Notes under the pieces: model-generated
What the model was told of the DNA's origin: nothing
The model's input: only the letters and a program-made list of their open reading frames with translations
Databases searched by the model: none
Assembly: GCA_905221605.1 (NCBI GenBank)
Contig: CAJNDS010000294.1
Location: 62,001 to 126,000 of the forward strand
Origin: Symbiodinium natans
Taxonomy: Eukaryota; Sar; Dinophyceae; Suessiales; Symbiodiniaceae
DNA: 64,000 nucleotides
Reading direction: 5' to 3'
Shown: piece by piece, positions 34,234 through 46,700 of the stretch
Layout: every line of letters begins with the position of its first letter
Position numbering within the stretch: the stretch's first letter is position 1
Program-made: the position numbers and the translations under genes

Positions 34234-35021
34234 TCCGGTGATGCTCTGAACTTGGGGCCTTCAACCCTGAGCCCTAGTATTCCAGTAATCCCCCAGCAAC
34301 CTCACCTAAACCCTAACCCTAAACCCTAGACCCCAGACCCTGTACCTTATAAGCCCCTTGGTCAAGCCTTCGTGGTTGGGCCCAGGTCAGCCTGCAGCTG
34401 GCCGCGCGGTGCTGCCAAGGCTGAGCCTGTGGTGGACCTGCTGCTCAGCGGAATGATTGGGGGGGGGGGGGTGGGGTTAGGTTTTTTCAGTTTTCTTTTT
34501 TTGTTGGGGGGGGGTTTGGGGGTTTAGGGGGTTTGGGCAGTTTGGGCGGTTTGGGGAGATCCTGAGTTCTTCGACGAGGTATTTTTAAACCCTAAATCCT
34601 GGCACCCGGTACTCTACCAACCCTGCACCCAGGCTTTTAACCTTAATTAAGAGACCATAGCCTTGCGTCGAACAGCCCTAATCCACTACAACCTCCCTCT
34701 CTACTGGCGTGTTTTTGCATCTAGTCTAGGACACCAAAAAGGGTCCACAATTTAGAGCAGTCGTCCATCCTCTTGAGGCTGGATGACTCAAGCTAACGGA
34801 GCGCCTGACCGACGCAAAGATCGTCGAATGAGCTTCTTGAGAAGTCGGCATCTCAGCCATGCAGTGTAGAGTCGTCACTCTGACATGTTGCATGAGGATT
34901 TGAAGAGTCGTGGTATAATCGCGTATAGAATCTCTTGCTGAATACATGTGAGCTTGTGACGCGCAGCATTGCACTTGTCCAAGAGGACAGCTGAGGGTTT
35001 CCTGGGTCTAGGGTAGAGAGC
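34234..35021. other. Intergenic stretch after the oxidoreductase
   Basis: It contains CCCTAAA-like words (34290-34345), one possible exon-like island at 34420-34470 (AEPVVDLLLSG), a G10 tract, and about 400 bp of ordinary sequence without telomere-like words before the ATG at 35022. No promoter or terminator motif could be assigned. Confidence 0.4.
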
Positions 35022-35899
35022 ATGTCAGTCTCAGCGAGCAGCGAGACCCAGATGGCAGATGCATTAGTTGTCTTCTGCAATGCCTGTGGATATGGGTTGT
35101 TCAAGGACATGGACGCGGCAGAGCTGCCAAGCAAGTGTGGGTACTGCCATCGGGAGCGAAGCCTGCAACCAGCGCGCCAGCCGGGACAAGGCGAGGCTGG
35201 CAACTGGGCCATCTGGCACTGCAGTGGATAATCCGGTGCGAAGTGCAAGAGGGTCTACACCAAGCACATGTCGGGCACTTGCTCGATGCGCAGCACGCCG
35301 CTGGAGAAGTTCTTGTGGTGCCAGCAGGCCCTGCCGTCTCAGGACGCAGAGACCTATCAGACTCCCTGGTGAAGGTGAGGACGACTTTTCGGAGGAGCCC
35401 CTGGAGGAGTCCCTGGCGGCCGGGTGGCTGGCGCCATGCAAGTCTGCGTGCGCTTCATGGAGCGGGAGATGGACAAGAACCGAGTCTTCACCGTGACCTT
35501 CCTGAAGCAGCTTGCCCAGAGCTTCCAGACCACGGTGAAGGAGCTAGCGTCGGCCTTCCAGACCACGGTGAGGCAAGAGGTGGAGAGTACCCGTGAGATG
35601 CTCTCCTCGCTCTTGCAGCAGCAGCCTCAGCAGGCAGGGCGTGAGGCCACAAGCTATGCAACTCCAACACCAGCCAAGCGGCGCAGGGTGGAAGCAGGAG
35701 ACCCCTGGACAGGAGAAGCAGGAGCCCCCAGGACAGGAGCGGGAGCACCGAATGTCATCAACGTGGAGGACATCCCGAACCTCCCGCCGCCCCCATTCGT
35801 CTGGGAGGCCGCGGAACTCACAGACGGGCGCCTGGGCGGGCTACTGAAAGACGCGTTGTATGTCGAGATGGATGCGGTCTATACCGCCCCAAACCCTGA

Positions 35900-35936
35900 A
35901 GCGGTGAGACCGCTTCCTGGATGCGGTCTCACCGCT
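35900..35936. repeat. Perfect 14-bp inverted repeat (hairpin)
   Basis: AGCGGTGAGACCGC and its exact reverse complement are separated by 9 bases (TTCCTGGAT). It sits about 45 bp before the first copy of the triplicated segment. Confidence 0.9.
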
Positions 35937-35980
35937 CCATCCCGAAACAAAAACATGTAAAACGCGTGTCGAGGCTGGCG

Positions 35981-37700
35981 CAGCTCCTCCCTCGACTCCG
36001 CTCCTGCTGCCAAGGTGACTGTGCTGGGATTGTGCATTTCCTTGCGGCAGTGCGACCGGGCGAGACTGACCCATATATGCTGAAGGTCGGAAAAAGCACG
36101 CTGTGTATGCAGGAGCACAACAGTCGAGCGAACGGCTGCTTGGGTCGCGCCCTTCGCCGATACAAGCACTGCGCCGTGGAAAAGGCATCGGGCTGGCGCG
36201 CAATGAAGGTCCTGTTGTTCACCCACGAAGCACACGCTTGGGAATTCGAAAGCGGATTCCACTCCATCGCCCGCCAGACATACCCGGCGTCCTTACTCTA
36301 CAATGCAGATGTATGGACCGAAGTCCGCGACACCCCGAAGCACCGGTCTCGCTCTAACTGGGAAGTCTGCCATGGAGCCAACCTTCCCGAGCTCCTTTCT
36401 TTGGCTGACCGCCTTTTCCGACTCTCCAGAGCTGAGTTCCTGCCGATGCGCGCGGAGGCCTGGCAGCGCTGGACCGCCGCAGCAGCGACTTCTTCTGCCC
36501 GCCCGAGCCAGCTACCGTGCGCTCTGCGCTGGCGTGTGCAAAGCCGAGTACATCGAGAAGCTGAATGACCCCGCCATGACATGGGAGGCGTTGAAGCGGG
36601 TCTACGCGGCAGCCTTCGGTGTGCCTAGCGCGACCCGCCTGGTCGCGCAGCTCCTCCCTCGACTCCGCTCCTGCTGCCAAGGCTCTGACTGTGCTGGGAT
36701 TGTGCGACCGGGCGAGACTGACCCATATATGCTGAAGGTCGGGAAAAGCACGCTGTATATGCAGGATGGCGCGCAATGAAGGTCCTGTTGTTCATCCACG
36801 AAGCACACGCTTGGGAATTCGAAAGCGGATTCCACTCCATCGCCCACCAGACATACCCGGCGTCCTTACTCTACAATGCAGATGTATGGACCGAAGTCCG
36901 CGACACCCCGAAGCACCGGTCTCGCTCTAACTGGGAAGTTTACCATGGAGCCAACATTCCCGAGCTCCTTTCTTTGGCTGACCGCCTTTTCCGACTCTCC
37001 GGAAGTTCCTGTCGATGCGTGCGGAGGCTTGGCAGCACTGGACCGCCACAGCACCGACTTCTTCTGCCCGCCCTAGCCAGCTACCGTGCGCTCTGCGCTG
37101 GCGTGTGCAAAGCCGAGTACATCGAGAAGCTGAATGACCCCGCCATGACATGGGAGGCGCTGAAGCGGGTCTACGCGGCAGCCTTCGGTGTGCCTAGCGC
37201 GACCCACCTGGTCGCGCAGCTCCTCCCTCGACTCCGCTCCTGCTGCCAAGGCTCTGACTGTGCTGGGATGTCGCATTTCCCTGCGGCAGTGCGACCGGGC
37301 GAGACTGACCCATATAGTCGGCGTGTATATGCAGGAGCACAACAGTCGAGCGAACGGCTGCTTGGAAAGCGTCCTTCGCCGACACAAGCGCTGCGCCGTG
37401 GAACAGGCATCGAGCTGGCGCGCAATGAAGGTCCTGTTGTTCACCCACGAAGCACACGCTCCGGGAATTCGAAAGCGGATTCCACTCCATCGCTTACCAG
37501 ACATACTCGCCCGAAGCACCGGTCTCGCTCTAACTGGGAAGTCTACCATGGAGCCAACGTTCCCGAGCTCCTTTCTTTGGCTGACCGCCTTTTCCGACTC
37601 TCCAGAGCTGAGTTCCTGCCGATGCGCGCGGAGGCCTGGCAGCACTGGACCGCCAACAGCACCGACTTCTTCTGCCCGCCCGAGCCACGGCCAGCCCTGT
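35981..37700 (+). repeat. Tandem triplication with units of about 667 and 569 bp
   Basis: The word CAGCTCCTCCCTCGACTCCG begins copies at 35981, 36648 and 37217. Within each copy, runs such as CTTGGGAATTCGAAAGCGG and CATGGAGCCAAC are conserved. Copies 2 and 3 lack parts of copy 1 (a block after GTGCTGGGATTGTG and one after CATACCCGG). Confidence 0.9.
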
Positions 37701-38012
37701 GTTGTAACATCAGCAAGGTGGAGGATCTGCCGCATTTGGCAGGAGTGGCAGGAGCGTGGGTTGCCAGTCCTCCGAGGAAACGACATACAGTACCCATTGA
37801 ACACCTTATTTCGGAAATGCCGGGGCAAGCTGTGGAAGCCTGCCGTCGGCAGGTCCCCGACCGAGCCCGCCCGCTTCCAGCCCCAGTTCCTGATCCGCTT
37901 TGACGCTCTGCGCCCTGACCTCGAGGCTAAGCTCCGCACCCAGCTGAAGATGCCGCTTGAAGTCACGGAGCCTGTCGTGCTGCGCCGCCCGGCGGCCAAC
38001 ACTGGCCGCTGA

Positions 38013-39048
38013 GCTCTTTTCAGCTGCATCTCTCAGAGATCTTCAGCACACATCTTGCCAGAGCTTTGAAAGAAGCAGCGGCAATGCTCTCATGTAACTT
38101 GACGTTCTGTGTATGCACTGAAGAAACCCAGAGCTTTGACAGAAGCCCCTTGAGAAAGCAAAATGCCTGCTGTGCTTCCGTGGTGTGCTTCTAGGGTGAT
38201 GCTCTTCCGTCTCTTACATGGCCGTAATTTCGCATGTGTGTACTGCTCAGGTCGACATCCACTACCTTTGAGCTTCTTGCTCACTCCAGTGTGCTTTGTG
38301 GCTGACATGTCGACGCCCCTGAACCCTGGACGCAAAAAATCCCAGTCCCCTAACTCCCAAACCCTGACACCCTAGCACTCACACCGATAGTCAAATTGCC
38401 CCCTACAGGTCGTAGTCCCGCGGACACTTGGCTACCTAGCTGATCAAGCTTCTCGCTCGACTGACAACTTGCAGGTTAGGGAAACCATGAAGGAGTCTCC
38501 TAGGGGTTCCCTCAAGGTGATGCCAGCAGTCGGAGGTAGCGCACAGACCCGCCGCGGGGATTCAAAAGGGCGTGTGCCATATGGTGACTTCTCTAAATCA
38601 TGGTCCCTTTTGGGAGAACTGACCAAATGCCCAGCACGTTAAGCCATACCCGGATCCGTCCTGACGTTTCAGGGGTCGTGAACCCGGTGGGCATCCCTCT
38701 GTTGCGAGTCAGGGCTGCTCAGGTGTCAGCTCTTTTTGGTGCTGAGTATTGAGGTAAGGAGTGTTAGGTGGCACTGTTTGCCGTGGACCTCCTGGTCTCC
38801 GGACCCTGGGCTTTGGGGTTTGAGGTATTGGGGGTGCCATGTGGCAGCTGCGTGCCCGGGGTCACTTTGCAACTCGGATTCCCCAACCACAATCCCGGCA
38901 AGGTTCGTAAACCCTAAACCCTACACCCTAAACCCTAAACCCTAAACCCTAAACCCTAAACCCTAAACCCTCAAGCCTCAAGCCTCAAGCCTCAAGCCTC
39001 AACCCTCTACCCTCAACCCTAAACCCTAAACCCTAAAGCCTCCGCGAG
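38013..39048. other. Stretch between decayed gene and glycosyltransferase
   Basis: Mostly unique sequence. An ATG at 38487 opens a 51-codon frame (MKESPRGSLKVMPAVGG) that could be the missing first exon of the following gene, but nothing confirms this. CCCTAAA and CCTCAAG words fill 38908-39035. Confidence 0.3.
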
Positions 39049-40670
39049 GCGAAGTGCCTAGCCTTCTTCGGATGGCTGCTTGCGGGCTCCTGCGTCGAAA
39101 ATGGAGGATCGTCAGCCCGGGGTTGAGGGGAGGGTTTAGGGTCTAGGGTCTAGGGTTTAGGGTTGAGGGTTTGGGGTTTGATGTTTAGGATTCATGGTTT
39201 AGGGTTGCAGCTTTTGTTATCAAGACTGAGTCCCCTAGCACCGCCTATTACAAAACCTATGACAAGCAGATGTGGGACGAAGGTAGAGGCAGCGGTGGAG
39301 TTCCAAGACATGTAAAAAGACAGCTCAAGATGTAAGGTTACAGGAAAGTAAGTTCTCAGCACAGTGGGGATGCAATGCCCCCCCCTCCCCAATTTTCTTT
39401 CTCCTCCCCTCCACACCTAGCAACACTTCAAGCAAGATAAGTTCATGACGTGGCAAAGATCATCGATGTGTCTTAAGGCGTAAGCTTCTGGACGTGGAAA
39501 CTGAAAGGAGCATGGAACACAACATAGGATCAAACATGAACTAGGTCAGAATGAGGATCTGCCATGCTCAACATTCAAAAGAAGAAGCATGGGCACTTGC
39601 TGATGACTGTAGCTTTCGGACCTTCAAGCGACGCATCGCCAAAAAACCCATGAGCCTCAAACACCCCCCCAAAGCCCTTTCGGGCCTATCATAGGGGGTC
39701 GGAAGTTATGGTCCCTATTTGAACATACTTAAACAATCTTAAACAGCCACCCAAAATAGACCTCTGCCAGCTATTAAGGCTCCCATATTGCACTAGGCCT
39801 TTGGCGGCCCTGAGTGTGTATGTACCACCTACCAAGTAACCCCTCAGCCCGTAGCCTAAACCCTGAACCCTAAACCCTTAACGCTTAACCCTAAACCCTA
39901 AACCCCAAACCCTAAACCCTAAGCCCTAAGCCCTAAGCCCTAAGCCCTAAGCCCTAAGCCCTAAGCCCAAAGCCCTAAACCCTAAACCCTAAACCCTAAA
40001 CCGTAAACCCTAAACCCTAAACCCTAAGCCCTAAGCCCTAAACCCTAAGCCCTAAACCCTAGCTTGAACTCTCGTGCAACTGCGGCTTTCCCGCCATGAG
40101 CTGTCGTTCCCATGGATCTCTGGAAGCCGGCGATGTGGGCCGCCAAGGCACCTGGGTTTAGGGTCGGAGAGTTTGGCACAGTGCCCAGGCGGGGAGCCTT
40201 TAAATCCCTAAACCTCAAATCCTTAACCCCACACCCGAAGCCCCGTATCCGAAAGCCCTTGACTGGCTGGTCCCCCCCATCTTTTGGGGCGTACCTGCTA
40301 TTGTCATACGGGGCCGTGAAAATTAACTCGTGGCCTTTAATTTTCGACCCACGGCTACCCTGAACCCTAAACCCTAAAACATCTCTGGTTCGAAGGGGGG
40401 TCGAGGTGTTTGCAAGCAAGGACTGTAAAGGGGCCCTGAGTGCTTTGGCATTGGAAGGGCTTGGGCCCCCCCTGAAGCCCCCAAAGCCCGAAACCCTACA
40501 ACCTACAACCCTAAACCCGAATCCCCTCCAGCCACTCACGCCGCGAAACGAGTCCTCTGGAGGCCTCACTCGAACGAGGGCTGCGCATCCACGTCGCCTT
40601 GCCGGAGCTGTGGCAGGCTCGGGTTCAGGGCCTCCAGGGTTTAGTTTAGGGTTAGGTTAGGGTTTAGGGT

Positions 40671-40702
<32 letters not shown>

Positions 40703-43700
40703 GGTTTAGGGTTTAGGGTTTAGGTTTAGGGTATGGGTTTGGGGTTTGTTGCTTTGAGGAGCTGGGATGTGTTTCACGCCCTGTTGTTTTGCTGCTTCTG
40801 GTTGGATCTAGGCTGAGGGTATCTTGTTGCGCGACAGGCTTGGGGAGTTTCGAGGTCTTGCGCGTTTCAGCTTCGTTTCCGAGGTTCTGGACCAGTGTGG
40901 GTAGCTATTGCGCATGGGAATTTCCCAGGGCTCAAAGCAGTTCCTGAAACTTCATCCTCGATTTCCTGCAGCCATGGCAGAGGAAAATAAGAACTGAACC
41001 ACGAAGCCAATGCCCTCAAGCCCCCGAAGCTCCTAATCCCGAAGCCCTGGGTTTAGGGTTTAGGGTTGGTTTAAGGTTTAAGGTTTAGGGTTGGTTTAGG
41101 GTTTAGGGTTTAGGGTTTAAAGGGTTTAGGGTTTAGGGTTTAGGGGCACCTCTAAGCCTTAAACCCATGTAAAATCTGAACCATGCAGCTGCAGTCGTAC
41201 AACTCATCCCAGGCCGGCCTAGCTCTTACAAACCCTAGACTAGGACCCGCCTTTGCACGGGTGTTAGTATGTCAGGGTTTATGTAGGGGTTTGGGGCTCA
41301 GGGTTGAAGGATGTTCGGGGTCCTTTGTTCATTCCTTTTAGTTGGGGCTACCTGAGAGATAAGGTTGAGGGTCTCGGGTTTCGGGTTTAGGGAGAAGACT
41401 CGCGTGCCAAGCTCTACAGCCCAAACCCGAGACCCCAAGCCTCCCTGAGTACGCAAGCCCAACCCTGAAGTTTGGACTTCCTGAGCTCAGGAGGTCTGCG
41501 ACCAAGAGCCTCGGAGGGTTCAGGGTTTAGGTTTAGAGTTTAGGATTTAGGGTTTAGGGTTTAGGGTTTAGGGATCAGAGTTTAGGGTAGGGGCTTCTTG
41601 ATTGATGGCTTTGCTTTTGAGGGCTTGGAGGCCTCAACAGCCTGAGTCCCACTCCTCTGGCGGGTCCTACCTCTTGGTCAAGCCCAGCTGGAAGTGGCTT
41701 TGGGGTGTGCTAAAGAAGGGCCGTGCCGTGCGAAGGTTGAATGTTGTGGCGTGAGGAGGGTTTCAGGGAGAGCGCAGCATGGCTACGTCTCTTCAACCAC
41801 CTGAAGGGAGTTTCAGTCGCTCTCCAGCAGATCGAATCCCACATGGAGGGATCGTAGGAAATCGTCGTATCAAATCTCTCCCCTAAACCCCCTGAACTCT
41901 AAACCTTAAAACACTAGGCCCCAAAAAGCCCATGCCTCCAGCTGCCGGAGGAGTGGGGAATCAGCTCTAAAGTTGAGCCCCAAGCTTTCAAAGCCTGACC
42001 TGACTTAAACCCCTCAACCCCAAACCTTACGCCCGAACTCCTTGATACTTTGAGGCTCGGGCCTTAAGCTTTCGACCCTTCTGCCTCCTTAAAACACGCG
42101 TGCTAGGTTCCTAAACCCTAAACCCTAAACCCTAAACCCTAAACCCTAAACCCTAAACCCTAAACCCTCAACCCTAAACCCTGAACCCTTGACCCCTTGA
42201 CCCTTAAGGAGTGGGGGTATGCCTACCACCTCGAGAGATGGTTCCGCCAACTGCTCCTGGAGCACCTACCCGGGACGCTGACGCCGGAGCCTGGGCTGCT
42301 CAAAACTTCCGAGTTCAGGGGGGGTTTAGGGTTTAGGGTTTAGGGTTTAGGGTTTAGGGTTTAGGGTTTAGGGCGGTTGTGGGGTTGGGGGTTCACTGGG
42401 TCGTTGTTGAAAACCATCTTACATGTTTATGAGTACTGAAACCCAAGCAGGAACAAAACTGATCATGTTTAATCGTACCCCAACAAAGGTGCAGTGATTC
42501 AGGGATTGAGGTTGTGGGGCTGTAGGGTTGAGGGTGAGCCCTATACTCAGCGTACGGTCGGAGCCCCCAGACCAAACTCCCGGAACCTTAAGCCTCGAAC
42601 ATGCCAAGGGCACTTGAGGCCTAAGCCTGTAGGGTTTTAGGGTTTAGGGTTTAGGGTTTAGGGTTTAGGGTTTAGGGCAAGCTTTAAGCCCCCGTCGCAG
42701 AGAGGACCCCGACTTGGCGGACTTCGTGTACGTGCCCCACTGCGCCATGAACCTGTCGCCGGGCCTGCACCCAGAAGGTGTTTGGGGGTTTAGGGTTGAG
42801 GGTTTAGGGTTTTAGGGTTTAGGGCTTAGGGCTAGGGGCTTCCCTAGCTAGGGAAGTTGCGGGGCCCCCTGGCCACTCATAGACCTCCCCCCAATCCGGG
42901 GACCGAGCTTGGGACGACTGGCGCATCGAGGCATTCGGCGCCTGAGAAGCTGGATGCCCAAGCACCAAGCCGCCCCTGACCCCCTAACCCTAATTCCCCA
43001 CAGAAGGTTGAAGGTTTCGGGTTTTGGGCTTAGGGTTTCGGGTTTAGGGTACCTCAACAGGCCTAAACCTGAAAGCCGCAACCCTGAACCCGAAGCCCGA
43101 TGCACTCCGACAGGCCTCAGCCCCATAAAAGTCCTGGAACCAAGCGCGTGTCTCCCCCCGCCCCCACCAAAAAAGAAAAAACACAAAAGTCGACAATCCT
43201 TCCTGTACGAACCCCCTAAACACCCCGAACCCTCCAAGCCCCCTGAGCCCCCTAAACCCCCCTAAACCCCCTAAACCCCTTAACCCCCGAAAACCCCCCG
43301 AAACCTCCCGAAACCCCCGAAACCTCCGAAACCCCCTAAACCATAAGCCCGTAAGCGCCGGACTTCAAGGTATCTCTCGTGGAAGCAGGCAGCCGTCCAG
43401 TCTTCGGCCAGGCACGGCGCCTGGGCAAGGTTGGCCCGAGGGGTTTGAGGGTTTAGGGTTTAGGGTTTGAGGGTTGAGGGTTGAGGGTTGAGGGTTCAGG
43501 GTTTGAGGGGTTTCAGGGTTCCTTGTCCAGGACTTCAGGGCTTCAGGATTTGGGGCTTCTGGGTTCTTCGGGTCTTCGGGGTGAAGGAGTTCAGAGGCTT
43601 CTGCTTTTTGCGGCTTACAGAACGTATGAAGCAGATTCCCTAAAGGGATCCTTGTTCTTTCCCAGAAGTCGTACAGGGTACGAAGTAGGGTTCAGGACGG

Positions 43701-46700
43701 TCTCCATCTCAGGCGTTTGGTTGCCCGTGCACGGAGATGGTCATCTGCATGGTGCGGTGCAGGACCGGCCCTAAAATCCTAGAAGCTCCTATAAGTAAGC
43801 CTTGAACCCTACCCCCTCACCCCCATTTCAGGCTACAAGTACCCCCCCACCCCCCTCTCCTTAAGCCCACAGACCAGAGGAGGACGTCGATCGCTACTTG
43901 GCGCTCTACGTCGCCCGCGCAGCACTTCAGAACCCATCAGTCCGCAACTGCCAGGCGCGAGGGCGACAGCTTCAGCTTGAGAACGGCCGATGCTGTAGAC
44001 TGTAGGGAAGATACCGTCATGTCGACGCGAGAAGGGCTCAGAATAGTTCCCTAGACCCTAAGCCCTAAGTTTCAGAGCCTCGTATTTGAGAGCTTAGATC
44101 AAGGCCCTTAGCCTTGTTCTCTAAGCCGAACCCTAAGCCCCCCGAAGCCTCTGAATTCCCAGCAGGCGAGATACCCTGCCTGCCAGCTGCTGTTTGTGAA
44201 CATGTTTGGGCGAGATGAGCTGAAGCGCTTTCACGCGATAGCTTCTGGGGTGGTATTAGGAAAGTTTAGGTTGCACGGGCGTGGCTTGTTCGGGGCTGCT
44301 GGGGCTTCTGTGGCTCGGGGCTGTTTTGGGGCAGATTCTCTACAGCTCAGGATGTTTTCTGGTAGAGTCCTAAACTCTAAACCCTAAACCCTAAACCCTA
44401 AACCCTAAACCCTAAACCCTAAACCCTAAACCCTAAACCCTAAACCCTAAACTCTAAACCCTAAACCCTAAACCCTAAAACCCTAAACCCTAAACCCTAT
44501 TTCCCTATCTCCCTATCTCCCATCTCACATCTCCATTGCCCTCAATCCCAGGTTCCTCACGCCGTCTTCGTCACCACCGCCGGCGGCCGACGCCTGGGCC
44601 GCCCGCAGCGGCGGCGCGCCTGCGCCTGTGCGGCCCACTGCCGCAGCGCCGTGTCGCCGCTTGGGCGCCAGGGGGTTGGGTTTTTGTGGGCTTTTGGGTT
44701 TAGGGTTTAAGGTCTAGGGTGTAGGGTTTAGGCTTCTCAGGGTTTAGGGTCTAGGCTAGAGGGTTTGAAAAGGAGCTGCTCGTACAAGCTTGTGAATCTA
44801 AACTTGGATGTACAGGTTTTCGTAGTAGAGTATTAAAGGCATTTGTATGGACTGTCTGACAGGGCTGCGTGGTACTCGTACAAACCATCGGACAAAACTG
44901 CATCGAAGCCCAAAAAACCACATAAACATAAGGATCCTACCATTGGGGTAAAGGGCCCCTATCAGGGGATTCCGAAAAAAAGTCTTCGTAGGATCCTCAT
45001 GTGTATGTGGCTTTTGGGCCCTTGATCTTGGACTTCTCGTATCCACAAGAGGTACCTGCCGAGTGCTTGAGAGGGGTCCGAGGCTGGGTCCACTTGACAT
45101 CGTCGTGCCTTGGAACATCGCCCACAACTCCACCAGCAAGCAGGCGGTTGGGTTTCGAGGCCCCCTAAACCCCAAACCCTAAACCCTAAACCCTAAACCC
45201 CTTCTCAACCCTTCAGGCCTTCAGGGTTTTGGATTTGGGTTGTTTGGGTTTGCAGCTCTAAAGTTTGAGCACGTAGTTGAGAGGGTTCATGGGCAGACAC
45301 CTTGATCCTGAGCCCTGGCAGCCCTTTCATTTTCTCTCCTCCGGTTTCGGAAGTAGGATTTGGGGGCGCTGCAGGGTTCAGGATTGATGGGGTTAGGGTC
45401 TGATTGGAGTGCACGTTCCCTTAGCACGATGGTTACACCAAACAAGCCGGTACACCTTTCATTCCCTTCTCGGCAGGGTTCCTGCATAAAAGGTAGCCCC
45501 CGAAAAGGGGCCCTCATGTGTAAAGTTTAGGGTGTTGGTGTCATCCGAGGTGTCCACCCGTATCCCTGAAGGAAGCCCAAACCCTCACCACTACATCCCT
45601 CCCTCAACCCTAAACCCTAGACCCTCAACCCTCAACCCTCAACTCTCAACCCTATCAAGTCGAAGGCGTTCCTGCATCGTGCTTTGTAACATCCTGCGCC
45701 ATAGGCGCAAACCCTCAGCTCCCACAAACCCCAAGCTACAAACTTCCGGAGCCACCCCTGCTTAGGGTTTAAGGGTTTCAGGTTTAGGGTTTGGGGTTTA
45801 CAGTTTTACGTTGCAGGTGCGTTTTGGCTTTCGACGCCCTCTCCTGGCATTCTTTGCTGGCGCGAACACATCGTGCAGCCGGGCTGTGCTCGTGAGGCCA
45901 GGTCCAAGATTGGGCATTTGGTTAGTTTGGGGTTTAGGGGTCCGACAACTATGACTCAGTTGGGAGTTGTTTCTAGTCGGCTACGTGCAGGTGACAAAGG
46001 TGTACTATAGGGGTCGGAATAATTACTAATATTATTCCCTCATGGTCCCTTGATAAATATACTAAACCCTGTTCTAATTGAGCGTTGATCTAAAGGTCCT
46101 TGTGTGGCATTTAGTAGGCAGTGACCCATACGGGATTAAGATATGCCTCCGCGAAAGATCCGCGTTGGGTTTACGAAAGTTGATTTTTTTCGCGAAAGTT
46201 CTTACGTAGCCCAAGGTCTTGTTCTATGTTGCCACCAGCTTCCAGGCTTTCAGTTTCCTGCTAGACTGCCCAGATGGCTCCGAAGTACCCGCAGAGCCAT
46301 GCAAGGGGATCCGGAAGCGGTTTTCAGGGCTGGATATTTGGCGAAAGTTCCGCGTAAGTTCCGCGTAAGCCCCGCGTAAGTCGAGGTAGCCATTCCAAGG
46401 ACAGCGCTCATCTGAGGTGCGTGTTGGCTGACTTGAACCCGAAGCCTGGAACCCTGCACCCTAAACCCTAAACCCCAACCCTTAACGCTCAAGTTTGGCT
46501 TGTTGAAGCTTAGGGATTTAGACCTTGATCTGGGCTAATAGCATAAACCTGCACCGCGATGGGTCCGCGAAAGTTTTGCGAAAGTTTATTTTTTTGCAAA
46601 GACGGTTTTTTCGGGATGAAAGAATTTAGATCACAGCTCAATTATTAAGGCCCCTGTAGTACCTTCTTAGAGAGCGGCCCCTACGCCTCAATCGTAGCGC

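Larger units (their letters stand above)
35022..38012 (+). pseudogene. Decayed gene with triplicated GIY-YIG-like segment
   Basis: The 5' part, from ATG 35022, encodes a zinc-ribbon-like segment (CNACGYGLFKDMDAAEL then CGYCHRE). The same frame then meets TAA at 35229, continues KCKRVYTKHMSGTCS, and meets TGA codons at 35370 and 35376. A neighbouring frame is acidic (EGEDDFSEEPLEE). From 35424 a frame rich in Gln reads REMDKNRVFTVTFLKQLAQS. The middle segment occurs three times, starting at 35981, 36648 and 37217. Copy 1 reads YMLKVGKST, ALRRYKHC, then WEFESGFHSIA. The KVGKS word followed later by a Glu/His pair recalls the T5orf172/MUG113 group of GIY-YIG nucleases. Copies 2 and 3 have internal deletions and frame changes. 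The C-terminal part (37700-38012) is a clean frame ending at TGA, with FQPQFLIRFDALRPDLEAKL. Almost no telomere-like repeats occur here, unlike the neighbours, which fits a later insertion. The nuclease assignment is tentative. Confidence 0.5.

Noticed and set aside
37073-38029. 318-codon minus-strand open frame
   Set aside because: It is antisense to the triplicated module, whose + strand frame carries the conserved KVGKST and C-terminal sequence.
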